Shown in pieces: positions 10,010-21,105 of a DNA stretch of 64,000 nt (its first letter is position 1; each line of letters starts with the position of its first letter). A model generated the notes under the pieces. The model saw only the letters and a list, made by a program, of their open reading frames with translations, was not told the DNA's origin and ran no database searches. The DNA is from Geobacillus stearothermophilus ATCC 12980 (GTDB lineage Bacteria; Bacillota; Bacilli; Bacillales; Anoxybacillaceae): assembly GCF_030369615.1 (NCBI RefSeq), contig NZ_CP128494.1, forward strand, positions 2,065,501 to 2,129,500, read 5' to 3'. Position numbers and translations under genes: made by a program.

Positions 10010-11374
10010 TTACAGCTGCCATGATGGGCGGGCGGCACGGACCGCTTCCGCGTCTTGTTCATCGCATTGCACGGATTTCGCCTGCTCTATATGCCGCTCG
10101 GCTTTCACCGCATCTTCGATATTGAAAATTTTCATAAACAGCAAAAGCGCCTCCTCGGCATTCGGGCCGGCGGCGAGTTCCTTCGCCTGCAAAATCGGAT
10201 CGCGGAGCAGCTGGTTAATAATGCTTTTCGTATGCTTATTCAACACTTTCCAGTCGCGCTCCGACAAATGCGGCAGTTTCCGCTCCAAACTTTTCATCGT
10301 TTCTGCTTGAATGGCCAGCGCCTTTTCGCGCAATGCGGCAATGACTGGCACGACGCCGAGCGTCTGCAGCCATTGGCTAAACGCCATAAGTTCCGCTTCG
10401 ATCATCGTTTCAATGCGAGCCGCTGCCTTTTGCCGTTCCGCCAAGTTGGCCGCCACCACATCTTGCAAATCGTCAATGTCGTACAAAAACACCGTTTCCA
10501 AATCAGCCAACGCCGGATCCAAATCGCGCGGCACCGCGATGTCAACCATAAAGAGCGGGCGGCCTTTGCGCATTTTCTCAAGCGGCGCCACCATTTCCTT
10601 CGTCAAAATATAGCCTTTGGCTCCCGTCGAGCTGATGACGATATCTGCTTCCAGCAAAGCGCATGACAATTCGCCGAGCGGCTTCGCTTCGCCGGCAAAC
10701 TGCTTAGCAAGCTGTTTCGCTTTTTCAAGCGTCCGATTGACAACCGTCACCTTCCCGACGCCGCTGCCGTACAAGTTTTGCGCCGCCAGCGTCCCCATTT
10801 TGCCGGCCCCGATAATCAAGACGTGCTTGCCGGCAAGGCGGCCGAAAATTTTCTTCGCCAGCTCAACCGCCGCATAGCTGACCGATACAGCGTGCGCGCC
10901 GATGCCCGTTTCCGAGTGGGCGCGCTTCGCAAAGGTCACCGCCTGCTTGAACAGATGATTGAAAATCGTGCCGCTCGTCCCGACCTCTTGAGCGAGCAAA
11001 TAGCTGTCTTTCACTTGCCCTAAAATTTGCGTTTCCCCAAGCACCATCGAATCAAGGCCGGCCGCCACGCGGAACAAATGCTTTATGGCCGCTTCTCCTT
11101 CAAGCACACGCAAATACGGAGCAATCGCTTCCACTTTGACGCCAAACCATTCGGCTAAAAATGCTTTCATATAGTAACGTCCGGTATGCAGTTGATCAAC
11201 CACTGCATAAACTTCCGTCCGGTTGCACGTCGAGACGATCACATTTTCGAGTACGCTTTTTTGCTCGGCGAGCTGTTTCATCGCCGCACCGAGTTCCGCT
11301 TCTGCAAACGCGAGCTTTTCGCGGATTTCTACAGGGGCGGTTCTATAGTCGACGCCAACGACTACGATTTGCAC
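10010..11374 (-). CDS. hemA: Glutamyl-tRNA reductase
   Basis: Reduces glutamyl-tRNA(Glu) to glutamate-1-semialdehyde with NADPH, the first committed step of C5 haem synthesis. The protein has 454 residues. The catalytic cysteine lies in [12 protein letters not shown] (about residue 50), the Rossmann fingerprint is [13 protein letters not shown], and the C-terminal dimerisation domain follows. Translation starts at a GTG (11374) with AAGGGGG upstream. It heads hemAXCDBL. A TATAAT lies upstream at 11411-11416 (minus strand) without a convincing -35. Confidence 0.97.
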   Translation of the reverse strand: MQIVVVGVDYRTAPVEIREKLAFAEAELGAAMKQLAEQKSVLENVIVSTCNRTEVYAVVDQLHTGRYYMKAFLAEWFGVKVEAIAPYLRVLEGEAAIKHLFRVAAGLDSMVLGETQILGQVKDSYLLAQEVGTSGTIFNHLFKQAVTFAKRAHSETGIGAHAVSVSYAAVELAKKIFGRLAGKHVLIIGAGKMGTLAAQNLYGSGVGKVTVVNRTLEKAKQLAKQFAGEAKPLGELSCALLEADIVISSTGAKGYILTKEMVAPLEKMRKGRPLFMVDIAVPRDLDPALADLETVFLYDIDDLQDVVAANLAERQKAAARIETMIEAELMAFSQWLQTLGVVPVIAALREKALAIQAETMKSLERKLPHLSERDWKVLNKHTKSIINQLLRDPILQAKELAAGPNAEEALLLFMKIFNIEDAVKAERHIEQAKSVQCDEQDAEAVRAARPSWQL

Positions 11375-11540
11375 GATGCCATCCCCCTTATTGACCGAAT
11401 CCCTTCCATCATTATATCACAACTGTCCATCGTTCCGATTTAAAAAAATTGTGAACATGCCTCCAAAGCTATGCTAAACTGTAGACAGTGATCATTCTAT
11501 CATAAACATGTCCAAAAGGGAAACGGAGGACGCGACGATC

Positions 11541-12026
11541 ATGAAAACCCGAACGGTATTCGCCGGCATCTTGTTCATCGGCCTCGGGCTGTATTTTCTC
11601 GCCGGACAGTTGGAATCCCCCCTTTTCCATTTCTTCCAAGGGTGGCCGGCCTTGCTTGCCATTTGCGGCGCGGCTTTGCTTGGCCAGGCGCATTCAGCGC
11701 GTGAATATGCTTACCTTTTCCCCGGCTTTCTTTTACTCGGATTTGGCGTTGAGTTGCTCCTTGCGAGTGCATTTTCGGCCTGGCCCCGCGGCGTGAACAT
11801 GTTTTTTTTCCTCATTGCGTTCGCTTTTTTCGCCAGCAGCCGCAAACAAAAAGGCGGGGCCGGCTTTGGCGTACTTTTCTTGCTTCTCGCTGTCGTGCTG
11901 ACGTTTTCCGGGCGCGGCCAGCCGTTCTTTCACCTCGTCCAAGCCGGACTTTCCTCTGTCTGGAAGTTTTGGCCGCTCGGACTCATCGCCATCGGCGTCT
12001 ATCTATTATGGACTAGGCGAAAATAG
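11541..12026 (+). CDS. Small multi-pass membrane protein, LiaI/LiaF-TM-like
   Basis: Polytopic membrane protein of 161 residues (MKTRTVFAGILFIGLGLYF onward) with about five or six hydrophobic segments and a short basic C-terminal tail (WTRRK). The repeated GLxLxF-type segments resemble the LiaI/LiaF transmembrane module. The start at 11541 is preferred because GGAGG lies upstream; the earlier in-frame ATG at 11508 has no ribosome-binding site. It occupies the interval between hemA and engB where B. subtilis has ysxD, but here it is divergent from hemA and convergent with engB. Function is unknown; orthology to YsxD is inferred from position. Confidence 0.75.
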   Translation: MKTRTVFAGILFIGLGLYFLAGQLESPLFHFFQGWPALLAICGAALLGQAHSAREYAYLFPGFLLLGFGVELLLASAFSAWPRGVNMFFFLIAFAFFASSRKQKGGAGFGVLFLLLAVVLTFSGRGQPFFHLVQAGLSSVWKFWPLGLIAIGVYLLWTRRK

Positions 12027-12036
12027 CCTTGGAAGT

Positions 12037-12066
12037 GAAAACACCAGCGGAATCGCTGGTGTTTTC
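12037..12066. terminator. Bidirectional terminator between the membrane gene and engB
   Basis: Perfect inverted repeat with arms GAAAACACCAGCG/CGCTGGTGTTTTC and a 4-nt loop. It lies between two convergent genes and abuts the engB stop, with short T tracts in both directions. Confidence 0.8.
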
Positions 12067-12067
12067 G

Positions 12068-12655
12068 TCATGAGGACACAAACGGCAAAAGCGCCGCCCA
12101 TGCTTCGTCTTTCCCTTGTCCGGTCTCGGCGGAAAACAAAATGAGCGGGTCGCCGTCAGCCATCCGCAGCGTCTCGCGCGCGATTTTCGCGTGTTTTTGA
12201 TGCTTGCCGCGCGGCACTTTATCCGCTTTCGTCGCGATGACGATCACCGGGATCTCGTAATGTTTCAAAAACTCGTACATCATCACATCGTCTTTCGTCG
12301 GCGGATGGCGCAAATCAACGAGCAGGACCGCCGCCTTAAGCACCTCGCGCGTCGTAAAGTACGTCTCCATCATGTTCCCCCATTTTTGCCGCTCCTGCTT
12401 CGACACGCGGGCGAAACCATAACCTGGCACGTCCACAAAGTAAAACGAGTCGTTAATCAAATAAAAATTCAACGTTTGCGTTTTCCCTGGCTTTGAGGAG
12501 GTGCGCGCCAAGTTTTTCCGGTTGATCATTTTGTTGATGAATGATGATTTGCCGACGTTCGAACGGCCGGCGAGCGCCACCTCTGGCCGTCCGCCGTCCG
12601 GATATTGTTCCGGCTTGACGGCACTGGTCACAAGCTCTGCTTTCTTCACATTCAT
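12068..12655 (-). CDS. engB: Ribosome biogenesis GTPase EngB/YsxC
   Basis: Essential GTPase of the TrmE-Era-EngA-YihA-Septin group, needed for late 50S subunit assembly. G1 is [10 protein letters not shown]2 the conserved SSKPGKTQ region, G3 DVPGYG, and G4 TKAD. The start MNVKKAELV at 12655 is chosen because it overlaps the lonA TGA in an ATGA and matches the usual N-terminus; the frame is open three codons further without a better signal. Coupled translation with lonA is likely. It ends in a bidirectional terminator. Confidence 0.96.
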   Translation of the reverse strand: MNVKKAELVTSAVKPEQYPDGGRPEVALAGRSNVGKSSFINKMINRKNLARTSSKPGKTQTLNFYLINDSFYFVDVPGYGFARVSKQERQKWGNMMETYFTTREVLKAAVLLVDLRHPPTKDDVMMYEFLKHYEIPVIVIATKADKVPRGKHQKHAKIARETLRMADGDPLILFSAETGQGKDEAWAALLPFVSS

Positions 12656-14979
12656 CGCTTCCACCCCACCAGCGCGTGCGGCAGCACCTCATCGAGATGG
12701 GAGACGAGCACAAAGCGCAAGTCGCGCTTCACCGTTTCCGGAATGTCCGCTAAATCTTTTTCATTGTCTTTTGGCAAAATGACCGTTTTCAGCCCGGCGC
12801 GGTGGGCACTTAACGTTTTCTCTTTCAAGCCTCCGATCGCAAGCACCCTGCCGCGCAGCGTAATTTCGCCGGTCATGCCAACAAAGCGGCTCACCGGCTT
12901 GCCCGTCAGCGCGGAAATGAGTGCGGTGGCGATCGTAATGCCTGCAGACGGCCCGTCTTTTGGCACCGCACCCTCCGGGACATGGATATGGATATCGTAC
13001 ATTTCATGGAATTTCGGATCGATGCCGAGTTCCTCAGCGCGCGATCGAACATAACTGAACGCCGCCTGCGCCGATTCTTTCATCACATCGCCGAGTTTTC
13101 CGGTCAACACAAGTTTGCCGTTACCTTTCGCGAGCGACACCTCAATGGCGAGCGTATCGCCGCCAAACGCGGTGTACGCAAGACCGGTCGCCACGCCGAT
13201 CTGGTCCTCCGCTTCCGCCTGTCCATAGCGGTATTTTCGTTTTCCTAAAAATTCTTCGAGATTGTTTTCTGTGATGACGACCCGTTTTTTCTCACCGGAG
13301 ACAATGAGGCGGGCCGCCTTCCGGCAAATCGCCGCCAACTGTCGCTCCAGCTCCCGCACTCCAGCTTCGCGCGTATAATGGCGGATGATGGCAAGCATCG
13401 CATCATCGCGCACTTGCAGCGCCGCTTTTTTCAAGCCGTGCTCATCGAGCTGCTTCGGCAGCAAATGCCGCTTCGCAATATGGAGCTTTTCAACTTCGGT
13501 ATAGCCCGGAATCTCAATCACTTCCATCCGGTCCAACAGCGGCTGCGGAATCGCCGCCAAATAGTTGGCAGTCGCAATAAACATTACCTTCGACAAATCG
13601 TACGGCTCTTCAATGTAATGGTCGCTGAACGTATGATTTTGCTCCGGGTCAAGCACCTCCAGCATGGCCGCCGATGGATCGCCACGGAAATCACTCGACA
13701 TTTTGTCGATTTCATCAAGCAAGAAGACGGGGTTGATCGTGCCTGCTTTTTTCATCCCTTGGATAATGCGTCCCGGCATGGCGCCGACATACGTGCGGCG
13801 ATGGCCGCGAATTTCCGATTCGTCGCGGACGCCGCCGAGCGAAACGCGGACGAAGCGGCGGCCGAGCGCTTTGGCGATCGAGCGAGCGAGCGACGTTTTG
13901 CCGACCCCCGGCGGTCCGGCGAGGCAAAGAATCGGACCTTTTAACGATTTCGTCAGCTGTTTGACAGATAAAAATTCAAGCACCCGTTCTTTCACTTTAT
14001 CGAGCCCGTAATGCTCCTCGTTTAAAATCGCTTCCGCCTGCTTAATGTCGTGGATGTCTTCTGTTTCTTTCGACCACGGCAAGGCGATGAGCCAATCGAG
14101 GTAGTTGCGAATGACTGTGCTTTCCGCTGAGGTCGCCGGAATTTTTTCATAGCGGTCAAGCTCCTTCAATGCCGTTTGTTTCACATGCTCCGGCATGCCG
14201 GCCGCCTCGATTTTTTCTTTCAGCTCCTCGACTTCGCCCGTTTTTCCTTCTTTTTCGCCAAGCTCTTTTTGAATCGCCTTCATTTGCTCGCGCAAATAAT
14301 ACTCTTTTTGCGTCCGCTCCATCGACTGCTTGACGCGGGCGCTGATCTTTTTCTCAAGCTGGAGCACTTCTTTTTCGTTGTGCAAAATTTGGATGATTTT
14401 ATTGAGGCGCTCTTTCACGTCGATCGTTTCTAAAATACGCTGTTTTTCCTCAAGCTTAAGTGGCAAGTGCGAGGCGATGATGTCCGCCATTCGCCCCGGC
14501 TCATCGATGTCGACGATCGAGGCGTAAATGTCGACCGACAGCCGCTTGGACAAGTTTATGTACTGCTCGAAATATTCAAGCATCGTCCGCTTGAGCGCCT
14601 CATCTTCTAAATCTTTCGCCGCCCGATCAGCAAACTTTTCGACTTTGACGAGAAAGTACGGCTCCTCGCTGATCACTTCCGTAATGAGCGCCCGAGCGAC
14701 GCCTTCGACAAGCACGCGGAACGTGCCGTTCGGGAGTTTTAGAAGTTGCTTGACGCGCGCGATCGTTCCCATTTTATATAAGTCATCCATGTCCGGTTCG
14801 TCGATGGCAACGTCTTTTTGCGACGTCAGCAAAATCATATGATCCTCAACCATGGCTTGTTCGAGCGCTTTGACCGATTTCTCGCGCCCGACATCCAAAT
14901 GGAGCACCATCGTCGGAAACACGAGCAGCCCACGCAGCGGCAAAAGCGGAACGACCGTCTCCTTTTTCTTTCCGTTCAC
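12652..14979 (-). CDS. lonA: ATP-dependent protease LonA
   Basis: Cytoplasmic AAA+ serine protease for misfolded and regulatory proteins; about 775 residues. It has an N-terminal substrate domain, Walker [10 protein letters not shown], Walker B FLLDEID, and the C-terminal protease domain with catalytic serine in PKDGPSAGI and lysine in GGLKEKTL. I place the start at the GTG at 14979 ([17 protein letters not shown]) because GGAGGTG lies 7 nt upstream; the ATG at 14994 would use that ribosome-binding site as coding sequence. Transcription probably starts at 15010 and continues into engB. Confidence 0.96.
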   Translation of the reverse strand: MNGKKKETVVPLLPLRGLLVFPTMVLHLDVGREKSVKALEQAMVEDHMILLTSQKDVAIDEPDMDDLYKMGTIARVKQLLKLPNGTFRVLVEGVARALITEVISEEPYFLVKVEKFADRAAKDLEDEALKRTMLEYFEQYINLSKRLSVDIYASIVDIDEPGRMADIIASHLPLKLEEKQRILETIDVKERLNKIIQILHNEKEVLQLEKKISARVKQSMERTQKEYYLREQMKAIQKELGEKEGKTGEVEELKEKIEAAGMPEHVKQTALKELDRYEKIPATSAESTVIRNYLDWLIALPWSKETEDIHDIKQAEAILNEEHYGLDKVKERVLEFLSVKQLTKSLKGPILCLAGPPGVGKTSLARSIAKALGRRFVRVSLGGVRDESEIRGHRRTYVGAMPGRIIQGMKKAGTINPVFLLDEIDKMSSDFRGDPSAAMLEVLDPEQNHTFSDHYIEEPYDLSKVMFIATANYLAAIPQPLLDRMEVIEIPGYTEVEKLHIAKRHLLPKQLDEHGLKKAALQVRDDAMLAIIRHYTREAGVRELERQLAAICRKAARLIVSGEKKRVVITENNLEEFLGKRKYRYGQAEAEDQIGVATGLAYTAFGGDTLAIEVSLAKGNGKLVLTGKLGDVMKESAQAAFSYVRSRAEELGIDPKFHEMYDIHIHVPEGAVPKDGPSAGITIATALISALTGKPVSRFVGMTGEITLRGRVLAIGGLKEKTLSAHRAGLKTVILPKDNEKDLADIPETVKRDLRFVLVSHLDEVLPHALVGWKR

Positions 14980-15015
14980 GCCGAACACCTCCATCTCTCG
15001 CTTCTATTCGTTTAT

Positions 15016-15043
15016 TGTATAGTACGGTAGCCGGGTTTGTAAA
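15016..15043 (-). promoter_or_regulatory. Sigma-A-type promoter of lonA-engB
   Basis: The minus strand has TTTACA (15038-15043) and TATACA (15016-15021) with a 16-bp spacer, about 35 bp upstream of the lonA start. No CIRCE-like or CtsR-like repeat was seen nearby. Confidence 0.55.
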
Positions 15044-15131
15044 ATTTGACGAACGAAAAAGCGCGCGGCGCTCCATCTGCATGCAAAGAAAAACCGACTT
15101 CAGCGACGATCCGCTTGCGCCGAAGCCGTAC

Positions 15132-15160
15132 ATAAAAGAGAGGCCGGGCGAACCGCCCGA
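15132..15160 (-). terminator. Terminator after lonB
   Basis: A hairpin with TCGGGCG/CGCCCGG arms at 15144-15160, followed in the minus strand by a pyrimidine-rich tract ending in TTTT. It lies about 65 nt past the lonB stop. The rest of the lonB-lonA gap shows only the lonA promoter. Confidence 0.5.
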
Positions 15161-15224
15161 CTCGGTTGCGAGCGGATCGCCCGCTTTCGTTGCCAATCGT
15201 TCGCCTTGCCGCCGTTTCCTTTGG

Positions 15225-16898
15225 CTAGACGAGCTTTTTCTCCGAGCGGTCCATAGCCGCTGGCAGCAGCACGGAGCCGCGGCGGAGCGCCTCTTCGTCG
15301 AACACATGGACGAGCACTTCCTCGAGGCGGCGGACGGCGATGATTTGAATGCCGCTGACTTCGCCTAGCAACGATTGCATATTCTCAATCGGGATGATGA
15401 CTTTTTTCGCCCCAGCTTGTTTGGCCGCTTTGATTTTGGCGAACACGCCGCCGACCGGTTTCACGCAGCCACGGATACTGATTTCTCCGGTCATCGCGAC
15501 CGTATGATCGACTGGAAGCTGGTAAATGGCGGAATAAATGCCGACTGCAATCGCCACCCCGGCTGAAGGGCCGTCAACCGGCACCCCGCCCGGGAAGTTG
15601 ACATGAATGTCGTAACGGTCGGCCGGCACGCCCATCGCCCGCAACACAGTGATGACGTTTTCTGCTGAACCGCGCGCCATGCTTTTGCGGCGCACCGATT
15701 TTTCGGCGCTGCCGATGCTCTCTTCCTCAATAATGCCCGTGACGTTGATCGTCCCTTTTCCTTTCGCCGGCAAGGCGGTCACTTCAATTTCAAGAAGCGC
15801 GCCGGTGTTCGGGCCGTACACGGCAAGGCCATTGACGACGCCGACCGCCGGGGCGGACGCAATTTTCTTTTCATAGCGCGGGGCCATTTGGCTTGAATGA
15901 ATGACCCATTCAATGTCTTTATCCAAAATTTTGTCGCGGTTTTCCGTAATGGCAAGACCGGCGGCGATTTGCATCATGTTCACCGCCTCCCGCCCGTTGC
16001 GCGCATAGGCAGCAAGCAGGCGAATGCCGCTTTCTGACACGTTCAGGCGGATTTTTTCCGCCGCCTTTTTGGCGATGAGGGCGATCTCATCTTGGTCCAA
16101 TTCACGGAAAAATACTTCCAGGCAACGAGAGCGAATGGCCGGAGGAATTTCGTTCGGCGTGCGCGTCGTCGCCCCGACAAGACGGAAATCAGCCGGCAGT
16201 CCATTTTGGAAAATATCGTGAATATGGCTTGGGATTTGCAGATTTTCTTTGCTGTAATAGGCGCTTTCAAAAAATACTTTCCGGTCCTCAAGCACTTTCA
16301 GCAGCTTGTTCATTTGGATCGGATGAAGCTCGCCGATTTCGTCGATGAATAAAACGCCGCCGTGGGCGTTCGTCACCGCCCCTTGCTTCGGCTGGGGAAT
16401 GCCGGCTTGCCCCATCGCCCCGGCCCCTTGGTAAATCGGGTCGTGCACCGAACCGATGAGCGGATCGGCAATGCCGCGCTCGTCAAAACGCGCCGTCGTC
16501 GCGTCAAGCTCCACGAACACCGCATTTTTCTTAAACGGGGAGAGCGGATTTTTTTTCGCTTCCTCAAGCACGAGCCGAGCAGCTGCCGTCTTGCCGACGC
16601 CAGGGGGGCCGTAAATGATGACATGCTGCGGGTTGGGGCCGCATAAAGCAGCTTTTAACGCCTTGATGCCGTCTTCCTGACCGACGATATCGTCAAAACT
16701 TTTCGGCCGCACTTTTTCCGCCAGCGGCTCGGTGAGCGAAATCGAACGCAGCTTGCGGAGCTGTTCCATCTCTTTGCGCGACTCCTTATCAATCGAAACT
16801 TTTTGCACACGTTGCCCTCTTAGCAAATTCCAAAAATAAAGGCCGATGATGACCCCGAAAAACAGCTGGATGACCAGTACGATGTTCGTCCAATCCAT
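15225..16898 (-). CDS. lonB: ATP-dependent protease LonB (membrane-anchored, forespore-type)
   Basis: Lon-family AAA+ protease of 557 residues. Unlike LonA it has an N-terminal transmembrane anchor (about residues 4-22, TNIVLVIQLFFGVIIGLYF) and no large substrate domain. Walker A is GPPGVGKTA, Walker B GVLFIDEIGE, and the catalytic serine lies in PVDGPSAGVA with the lysine in AKIKAAKQAG. In B. subtilis lonB is expressed in the forespore under sigma-F. The start MDWTNIV at 16898 has AGGAGG upstream; longer frames read through the clpX terminators. It sits between lonA and clpX, as in B. subtilis. Confidence 0.95.
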   Translation of the reverse strand: MDWTNIVLVIQLFFGVIIGLYFWNLLRGQRVQKVSIDKESRKEMEQLRKLRSISLTEPLAEKVRPKSFDDIVGQEDGIKALKAALCGPNPQHVIIYGPPGVGKTAAARLVLEEAKKNPLSPFKKNAVFVELDATTARFDERGIADPLIGSVHDPIYQGAGAMGQAGIPQPKQGAVTNAHGGVLFIDEIGELHPIQMNKLLKVLEDRKVFFESAYYSKENLQIPSHIHDIFQNGLPADFRLVGATTRTPNEIPPAIRSRCLEVFFRELDQDEIALIAKKAAEKIRLNVSESGIRLLAAYARNGREAVNMMQIAAGLAITENRDKILDKDIEWVIHSSQMAPRYEKKIASAPAVGVVNGLAVYGPNTGALLEIEVTALPAKGKGTINVTGIIEEESIGSAEKSVRRKSMARGSAENVITVLRAMGVPADRYDIHVNFPGGVPVDGPSAGVAIAVGIYSAIYQLPVDHTVAMTGEISIRGCVKPVGGVFAKIKAAKQAGAKKVIIPIENMQSLLGEVSGIQIIAVRRLEEVLVHVFDEEALRRGSVLLPAAMDRSEKKLV

Positions 16899-16968
16899 GC
16901 CCCGATATCCTCCTGCCTTTAGATGGTATGTAGTATGATAGTATCTCCGCGAACGGGCGGGAATAAAC

Positions 16969-16990
16969 AAAAAAAGCGCCGACCGGCGCC
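16969..16990 (-). terminator. Second terminator after clpX
   Basis: Short GC-only hairpin (GCGCCG/CGGCGC) followed in the minus strand by seven T residues, downstream of another terminator. The tandem arrangement insulates lonB from clpX transcription. Confidence 0.8.
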
Positions 16991-17005
16991 AAGGGCATGG
17001 GCGGC

Positions 17006-17037
17006 AAAAAAAGAAACCGCCGAAAAAAGGCGGTTTT
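17006..17037 (-). terminator. First terminator after clpX
   Basis: Hairpin AAACCGCC/GGCGGTTT followed in the minus strand by CTTTTTTT, starting directly after the clpX stop codon. Confidence 0.9.
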
Positions 17038-17041
17038 CCCA

Positions 17042-18307
17042 TCAGGCAGATGTTTTCCGTTCCAGCTCGATGACGGTGCCGTCATGACGGATCAGCGTCG
17101 GCGGCTTTGTGCCGCGCACCGTGTCGAGCGTGATGATGCACTTTTGCACATCTTCGCGCGACGGCAACTCAAACATCACATCGAGCATAATGCCTTCGAT
17201 GATCGAGCGAAGGCCGCGCGCGCCCGTTTTCCGCTCAATCGCTCTTTTCGCGATTTCCCGGAGCGCCGCTTCTTCAAACTCGAGTTCAACGCCGTCAAGC
17301 TCCAGCATTTTTTGGTATTGTTTCACGATCGCGTTTTTCGGCTTCGTCAAAATATCGATCAACGCCTGTTCGTCAAGCGGCTCAAGCGTCGTAATGACCG
17401 GCAGACGGCCGATGAACTCCGGAATAAGCCCGAACTTGAGCAAGTCTTCCGGCAGCACTTTCGACAGCAAGTTTTTCTCATCAACATCGGCTTGGTTCAT
17501 TTCCGCACCGAATCCGATCACTTTTTTGCCGAGGCGGCGCTTAATGATCGGCTCGATGCCATCAAACGCCCCGCCGCAAATGAACAAAATGTTCGTTGTG
17601 TCGATTTGGATGAACTCCTGATGCGGATGTTTGCGGCCGCCCTGCGGTGGAACGCTGGCGATCGTTCCCTCCAAAATTTTGAGCAGCGCCTGTTGCACCC
17701 CTTCACCGGAAACATCGCGGGTGATGGAAGGGTTTTCCGATTTACGGGCGATTTTATCGATTTCATCGATATAAATAATGCCTTTTTCTGCCCGTTCCAC
17801 ATCATAATCGGCCGCTTGGATGAGCTTTAACAAAATGTTTTCGACGTCCTCGCCGACATAGCCTGCCTCCGTGAGCGATGTCGCATCGGCGATGGCAAAC
17901 GGCACGTTTAAAATGCGCGCCAATGTTTGCGCCAGCAGCGTTTTCCCGCTCCCGGTCGGTCCGATCATCAAAATGTTGCTTTTCGACAGCTCGACATCAT
18001 CGATTTTGCTGCCGGAATTGATCCGTTTATAATGGTTGTAAACCGCAACGGCGAGCGATTTTTTCGCGTCATCTTGGCCGATGACGTATTCATCTAAAAT
18101 TTCCCTGATCTCCATCGGCTTCGGCACGTCTTTAAATTCAAATTCTTCCTCGTTTCCAAGCTCTTCCTCGACGATCTCCGTGCACAATTCAATGCATTCA
18201 TCACAAATGTAAACGCCCGGGCCGGCGACGAGCTTGCGCACTTGGTCTTGCGTTTTGCCGCAAAACGAACACTTTAGCTGCCCTTTTTCATCATTAAATT
18301 TAAACAT
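17042..18307 (-). CDS. clpX: ATP-dependent Clp protease ATP-binding subunit ClpX
   Basis: AAA+ unfoldase that feeds substrates to ClpP. The N-terminal C4 zinc-binding domain is visible (CSFCGK with CDEC). Walker A is GPTGSGKT, Walker [10 protein letters not shown], and the ClpP-docking IGF loop is KVIGFGAEM. The start MFKFNDEKG at 18307 gives 421 residues and has GGGGTG 6 nt upstream; an ATG three codons earlier overlaps that ribosome-binding site. It is a single-gene unit; an extended -10 (TGGTAAAAT at about 18394-18402, minus strand) upstream is a possible promoter. Confidence 0.97.
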   Translation of the reverse strand: MFKFNDEKGQLKCSFCGKTQDQVRKLVAGPGVYICDECIELCTEIVEEELGNEEEFEFKDVPKPMEIREILDEYVIGQDDAKKSLAVAVYNHYKRINSGSKIDDVELSKSNILMIGPTGSGKTLLAQTLARILNVPFAIADATSLTEAGYVGEDVENILLKLIQAADYDVERAEKGIIYIDEIDKIARKSENPSITRDVSGEGVQQALLKILEGTIASVPPQGGRKHPHQEFIQIDTTNILFICGGAFDGIEPIIKRRLGKKVIGFGAEMNQADVDEKNLLSKVLPEDLLKFGLIPEFIGRLPVITTLEPLDEQALIDILTKPKNAIVKQYQKMLELDGVELEFEEAALREIAKRAIERKTGARGLRSIIEGIMLDVMFELPSREDVQKCIITLDTVRGTKPPTLIRHDGTVIELERKTSA

Positions 18308-18490
18308 GTCATTCACCCCTTGCTAACAAAATCGCACCTGCGTTATGTATCATGTCTCGCCATCCCATGTTGCAAAAAACTTATGTATTCGCTATTTTAC
18401 CATACATGCGTCAAAAAAAGCGAATGAAAAACCCGTGATGTATTAGAAAAGTTTGAAAAATCACCTCCAGGCGCCAATGACTGAGATAAA

Positions 18491-18521
18491 GAACAAGGCA
18501 CGAACGTCTCGCGCCTTGTTC
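18491..18521 (-). terminator. Terminator of tig
   Basis: Inverted repeat GAACAAGGC/GCCTTGTTC followed in the minus strand by TTTATCT, 16 nt past the tig stop. The remaining clpX-tig gap (to 18308) holds the clpX leader and promoter. Confidence 0.75.
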
Positions 18522-18536
18522 CTTCTACCTTTATTA

Positions 18537-19823
18537 TTATGCCGCAACCGTGCTGTGCTCCACAAGAAAATCGATCGTTTTCCGCCATTTTAAATCTTCT
18601 TTGACGCCATCCAAGCTGCCGAGCAGCTCTTTTAACTTGTCCACGCTCAAGTTGTAGGCTTCCGCCATTTTTTGGAGTTCTTCCTCCACCTCTTCATCGG
18701 TTACCTCGATGTTTTCTGCTTTGGCGATCGCTTCGAGCGTCAAGGCCGCACGCACCCGTTTTTCGGCGTCTTCTTTCATTTGCTCACGCAACGCCGCTTC
18801 ATCCTGACCTGAGAATTGATAGTACAGCTGCAAGTTCAGCCCTTGCATTTGCAGTCGTTGATCAAATTCGCGAAGCATCCGGTCCGTCTCGTTTTGCACC
18901 ATGACAGCCGGAATATCGATTTCCGCATTGGCAGCCGCTTTTTCGACGACCGCATTGCGCAACGCCGTTTCCGCTTCATTCTTTTTCGCTTCTTCCAGAC
19001 GGGCGCGGATTTTCGCTTTCAGTTCGTCAAGCGTTTCAACTTCTTCATCGACGTCTTTCGCAAACTCGTCATCCAAAGCCGGCAATTGCTTCGCTTTCAC
19101 TTCATGCACTTTCACTTTGAACGTCGCCGGTTTGCCGGCCAGCTGCTCAGCGTGGTATTCTTCCGGGAACGTCACTTGAATTTCTTTTTCTTCGCCGGCT
19201 TTCATACCGACAAGCTGTTCTTCAAACCCCGGGATAAAGGTGCCTGAACCGATTTCGAGCGAATAGTTTTCCGCCTTGCCGCCTTCAAACGGCTCGCCGT
19301 CGACAACCCCTTCGAAATCGATGACGACCGTATCGCCGTTTTCCACCGTCCCGTCTTCTTTCACGACAAGTTCGGCGTAATTTTCTTGCAAACGTTTCAA
19401 TTCGTTTTCGACATCTTCGTCCGTCACGGTTGTATCCATTTTTTCCACTTCAAGCCCTTTGTATTGACCGAGCTTCACTTCCGGCTTTACGGTCACTTTC
19501 GCTTTGAAAATTAAGCTTTTGCCTTTTTCCATTTGCTCAATGTCAATCTCCGGCATTGACACCGGTTCGATGCCTGCCTCTTCGACGGCTTTGGCATACG
19601 CCTCTGGCAGCAAAATATCGAGCGCGTCTTGATAGAGCGCCTCAACGCCAAACCGTTTTTCAAACAGGACACGCGGCACTTTCCCTTTGCGGAAGCCCGG
19701 CAGCGCAATATTTTTCACCACTTTTTTAAATGCGGCATCCAAGCCTTTGTTCACTTGCTCGGCGTCGACCTCAACGGTCAATACGCCTTCGTTCCCTCCA
19801 AGTTTTTCCCATTTGACTGACAT
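18537..19823 (-). CDS. tig: Trigger factor (ribosome-associated chaperone, prolyl isomerase)
   Basis: Binds at the ribosome exit tunnel and assists nascent-chain folding. The protein has 428 residues: N-terminal ribosome-binding domain with the signature GFRKGKVPR, an FKBP-type peptidyl-prolyl isomerase domain (about residues 150-245) and a helical C-terminal chaperone domain. The start [10 protein letters not shown] at 19823 has GGAGGG upstream. It has its own promoter and terminator, upstream of clpX as in B. subtilis. Confidence 0.96.
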   Translation of the reverse strand: MSVKWEKLGGNEGVLTVEVDAEQVNKGLDAAFKKVVKNIALPGFRKGKVPRVLFEKRFGVEALYQDALDILLPEAYAKAVEEAGIEPVSMPEIDIEQMEKGKSLIFKAKVTVKPEVKLGQYKGLEVEKMDTTVTDEDVENELKRLQENYAELVVKEDGTVENGDTVVIDFEGVVDGEPFEGGKAENYSLEIGSGTFIPGFEEQLVGMKAGEEKEIQVTFPEEYHAEQLAGKPATFKVKVHEVKAKQLPALDDEFAKDVDEEVETLDELKAKIRARLEEAKKNEAETALRNAVVEKAAANAEIDIPAVMVQNETDRMLREFDQRLQMQGLNLQLYYQFSGQDEAALREQMKEDAEKRVRAALTLEAIAKAENIEVTDEEVEEELQKMAEAYNLSVDKLKELLGSLDGVKEDLKWRKTIDFLVEHSTVAA

Positions 19824-19945
19824 CCTTGTTCCCTCCACCTGAAATCATTGCTCGGACCATAGCGCACTCCGCTTGTCCATATCTTTTTATGATGCCCAAT
19901 TATGTAGACAAGTATGCGAAAACAGATACATAGCACAGCCACTAT

Positions 19946-19973
19946 ATTATAACATACAACAGCCATGTTTCAA
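19946..19973 (-). promoter_or_regulatory. Sigma-A promoter of tig
   Basis: Minus-strand TTGAAA (19968-19973), 16-bp spacer, TATAAT (19946-19951). The predicted leader is about 115 nt. Confidence 0.7.
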
Positions 19974-19987
19974 CAGAGAACTAGCCA

Positions 19988-20968
19988 TTAGAGGGAGGAA
20001 AGTTCCTCTATTTCGTATAGATTTTGGCAAAGCGTTTCCATCTCCGCCGCCTCCACACCGTAGCGGTCGGCCAAGGCGGTCGCGTCAGCATCCAAGCCTA
20101 AAAACCGGCTCGCCATCCAATGGAGAGCAGCAAGCCAGGCCGCTGCATCCGCCGGCTCTGGCGGAAACGGGTACAACACATATGCATAGCGAAGCCAAAT
20201 GTCCGCCGCCGTTTCATACAAACTCGGGCTTTCCGCCGCGAGCTGCTGTTCAAGCCGACCCAGCAGCGATGAAGCAAATTCCGTTTCCGTCTGTTCGTCC
20301 AACGCTGACGGGACGACCTCCATGCAACGGCCAAATTTCTCAACCGTCACCGTTTCGTTGACTTGCTTCCCTGTCAACAGGCGAAGGAGCATCGTTTTCG
20401 CCATCGGGCTTTTTTCCGGTGCGCGTAAATATTGCTTGAGCAACGGCAGCACCGGCTCGATGTCTTCTTTTTCCAGTTGTTTAATCAGTTGCAGCTGCTC
20501 AGCAATGTCCCCGGACTCAAGCAGCCGTCTCACCCGCTTCCACTCCGCGGGCGGAAGCGTGCGGGCATTCATTTTTTCACTAAACCGGAGCAGCTGATGA
20601 AGCTGTTCGCGCAACGAAGCGGATAGCGACGGATGGCGCAAGGCGGCGCGGATCACCGTTTCCGCCTTGCTGTATCGATTCGTTTGCAGCAGCACAGCGA
20701 GATACATTTGCAACAGATCGCTGTTGTTCGGCTGTTCGTCAAGTAAGGCGGCGAGGCGCCACTCCGCCTCATCGTAGTCTCCAAGCTCATAGCAACAGAC
20801 AGCCAGCCCAAGGCGAACAGGAAAACTGTGGTCGCCAAGCTGTTCAGCAGCGCGCAAAAAGCGGAGCGCTTCTTTGTAGCGTTTCGCTTCAAGCGCCGCA
20901 AACGCTTCTTCCATCAGTCGTTCTTTCGTTTGCGGAAACATGATGATTTTTCCTTTTTTCCCGGTCAT
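19988..20968 (-). CDS. ysoA: YsoA-like TPR-repeat protein
   Basis: Alpha-helical protein of 326 residues with tetratricopeptide-like repeats over roughly residues 15-130 (for example EAFAALEAKRYKEALRFLRAAEQLG and LAVCCYELGDYDEAEWRLAALL), followed by a less regular helical region. The start MTGKKGKII at 20968 is chosen from the family-like KGKIIMFP N-terminus and a GGGAG upstream; longer frames have no support. It lies between tig and leuD, exactly where B. subtilis has ysoA. Function is unknown; TPRs suggest protein-protein contacts. Confidence 0.82.
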   Translation of the reverse strand: MTGKKGKIIMFPQTKERLMEEAFAALEAKRYKEALRFLRAAEQLGDHSFPVRLGLAVCCYELGDYDEAEWRLAALLDEQPNNSDLLQMYLAVLLQTNRYSKAETVIRAALRHPSLSASLREQLHQLLRFSEKMNARTLPPAEWKRVRRLLESGDIAEQLQLIKQLEKEDIEPVLPLLKQYLRAPEKSPMAKTMLLRLLTGKQVNETVTVEKFGRCMEVVPSALDEQTETEFASSLLGRLEQQLAAESPSLYETAADIWLRYAYVLYPFPPEPADAAAWLAALHWMASRFLGLDADATALADRYGVEAAEMETLCQNLYEIEELSSL

Positions 20969-21105
20969 CTTCGCCCGCTCCCATTTGCATTTACCATCAG
21001 TGTAACAAGTTTTCCCTAGCGAAACAACCCGCGCCTTGCTGGGTAACACAAACCGCTTGTTTGCCAAAAAGCAGCCGGCCTCTGGACGCAGGCGCCGTCA
21101 AACGC

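Noticed and set aside
11405..11445. Possible PerR box at the hemA promoter
   Set aside because: Sequence around TATAAT does not match TTATAATNATTATAA well enough.
16900..16960. Sigma-F/sigma-G promoter for lonB
   Set aside because: A CATACTA-like -10 is present, but no suitable -35 at the expected distance; forespore expression remains only inferred from B. subtilis.
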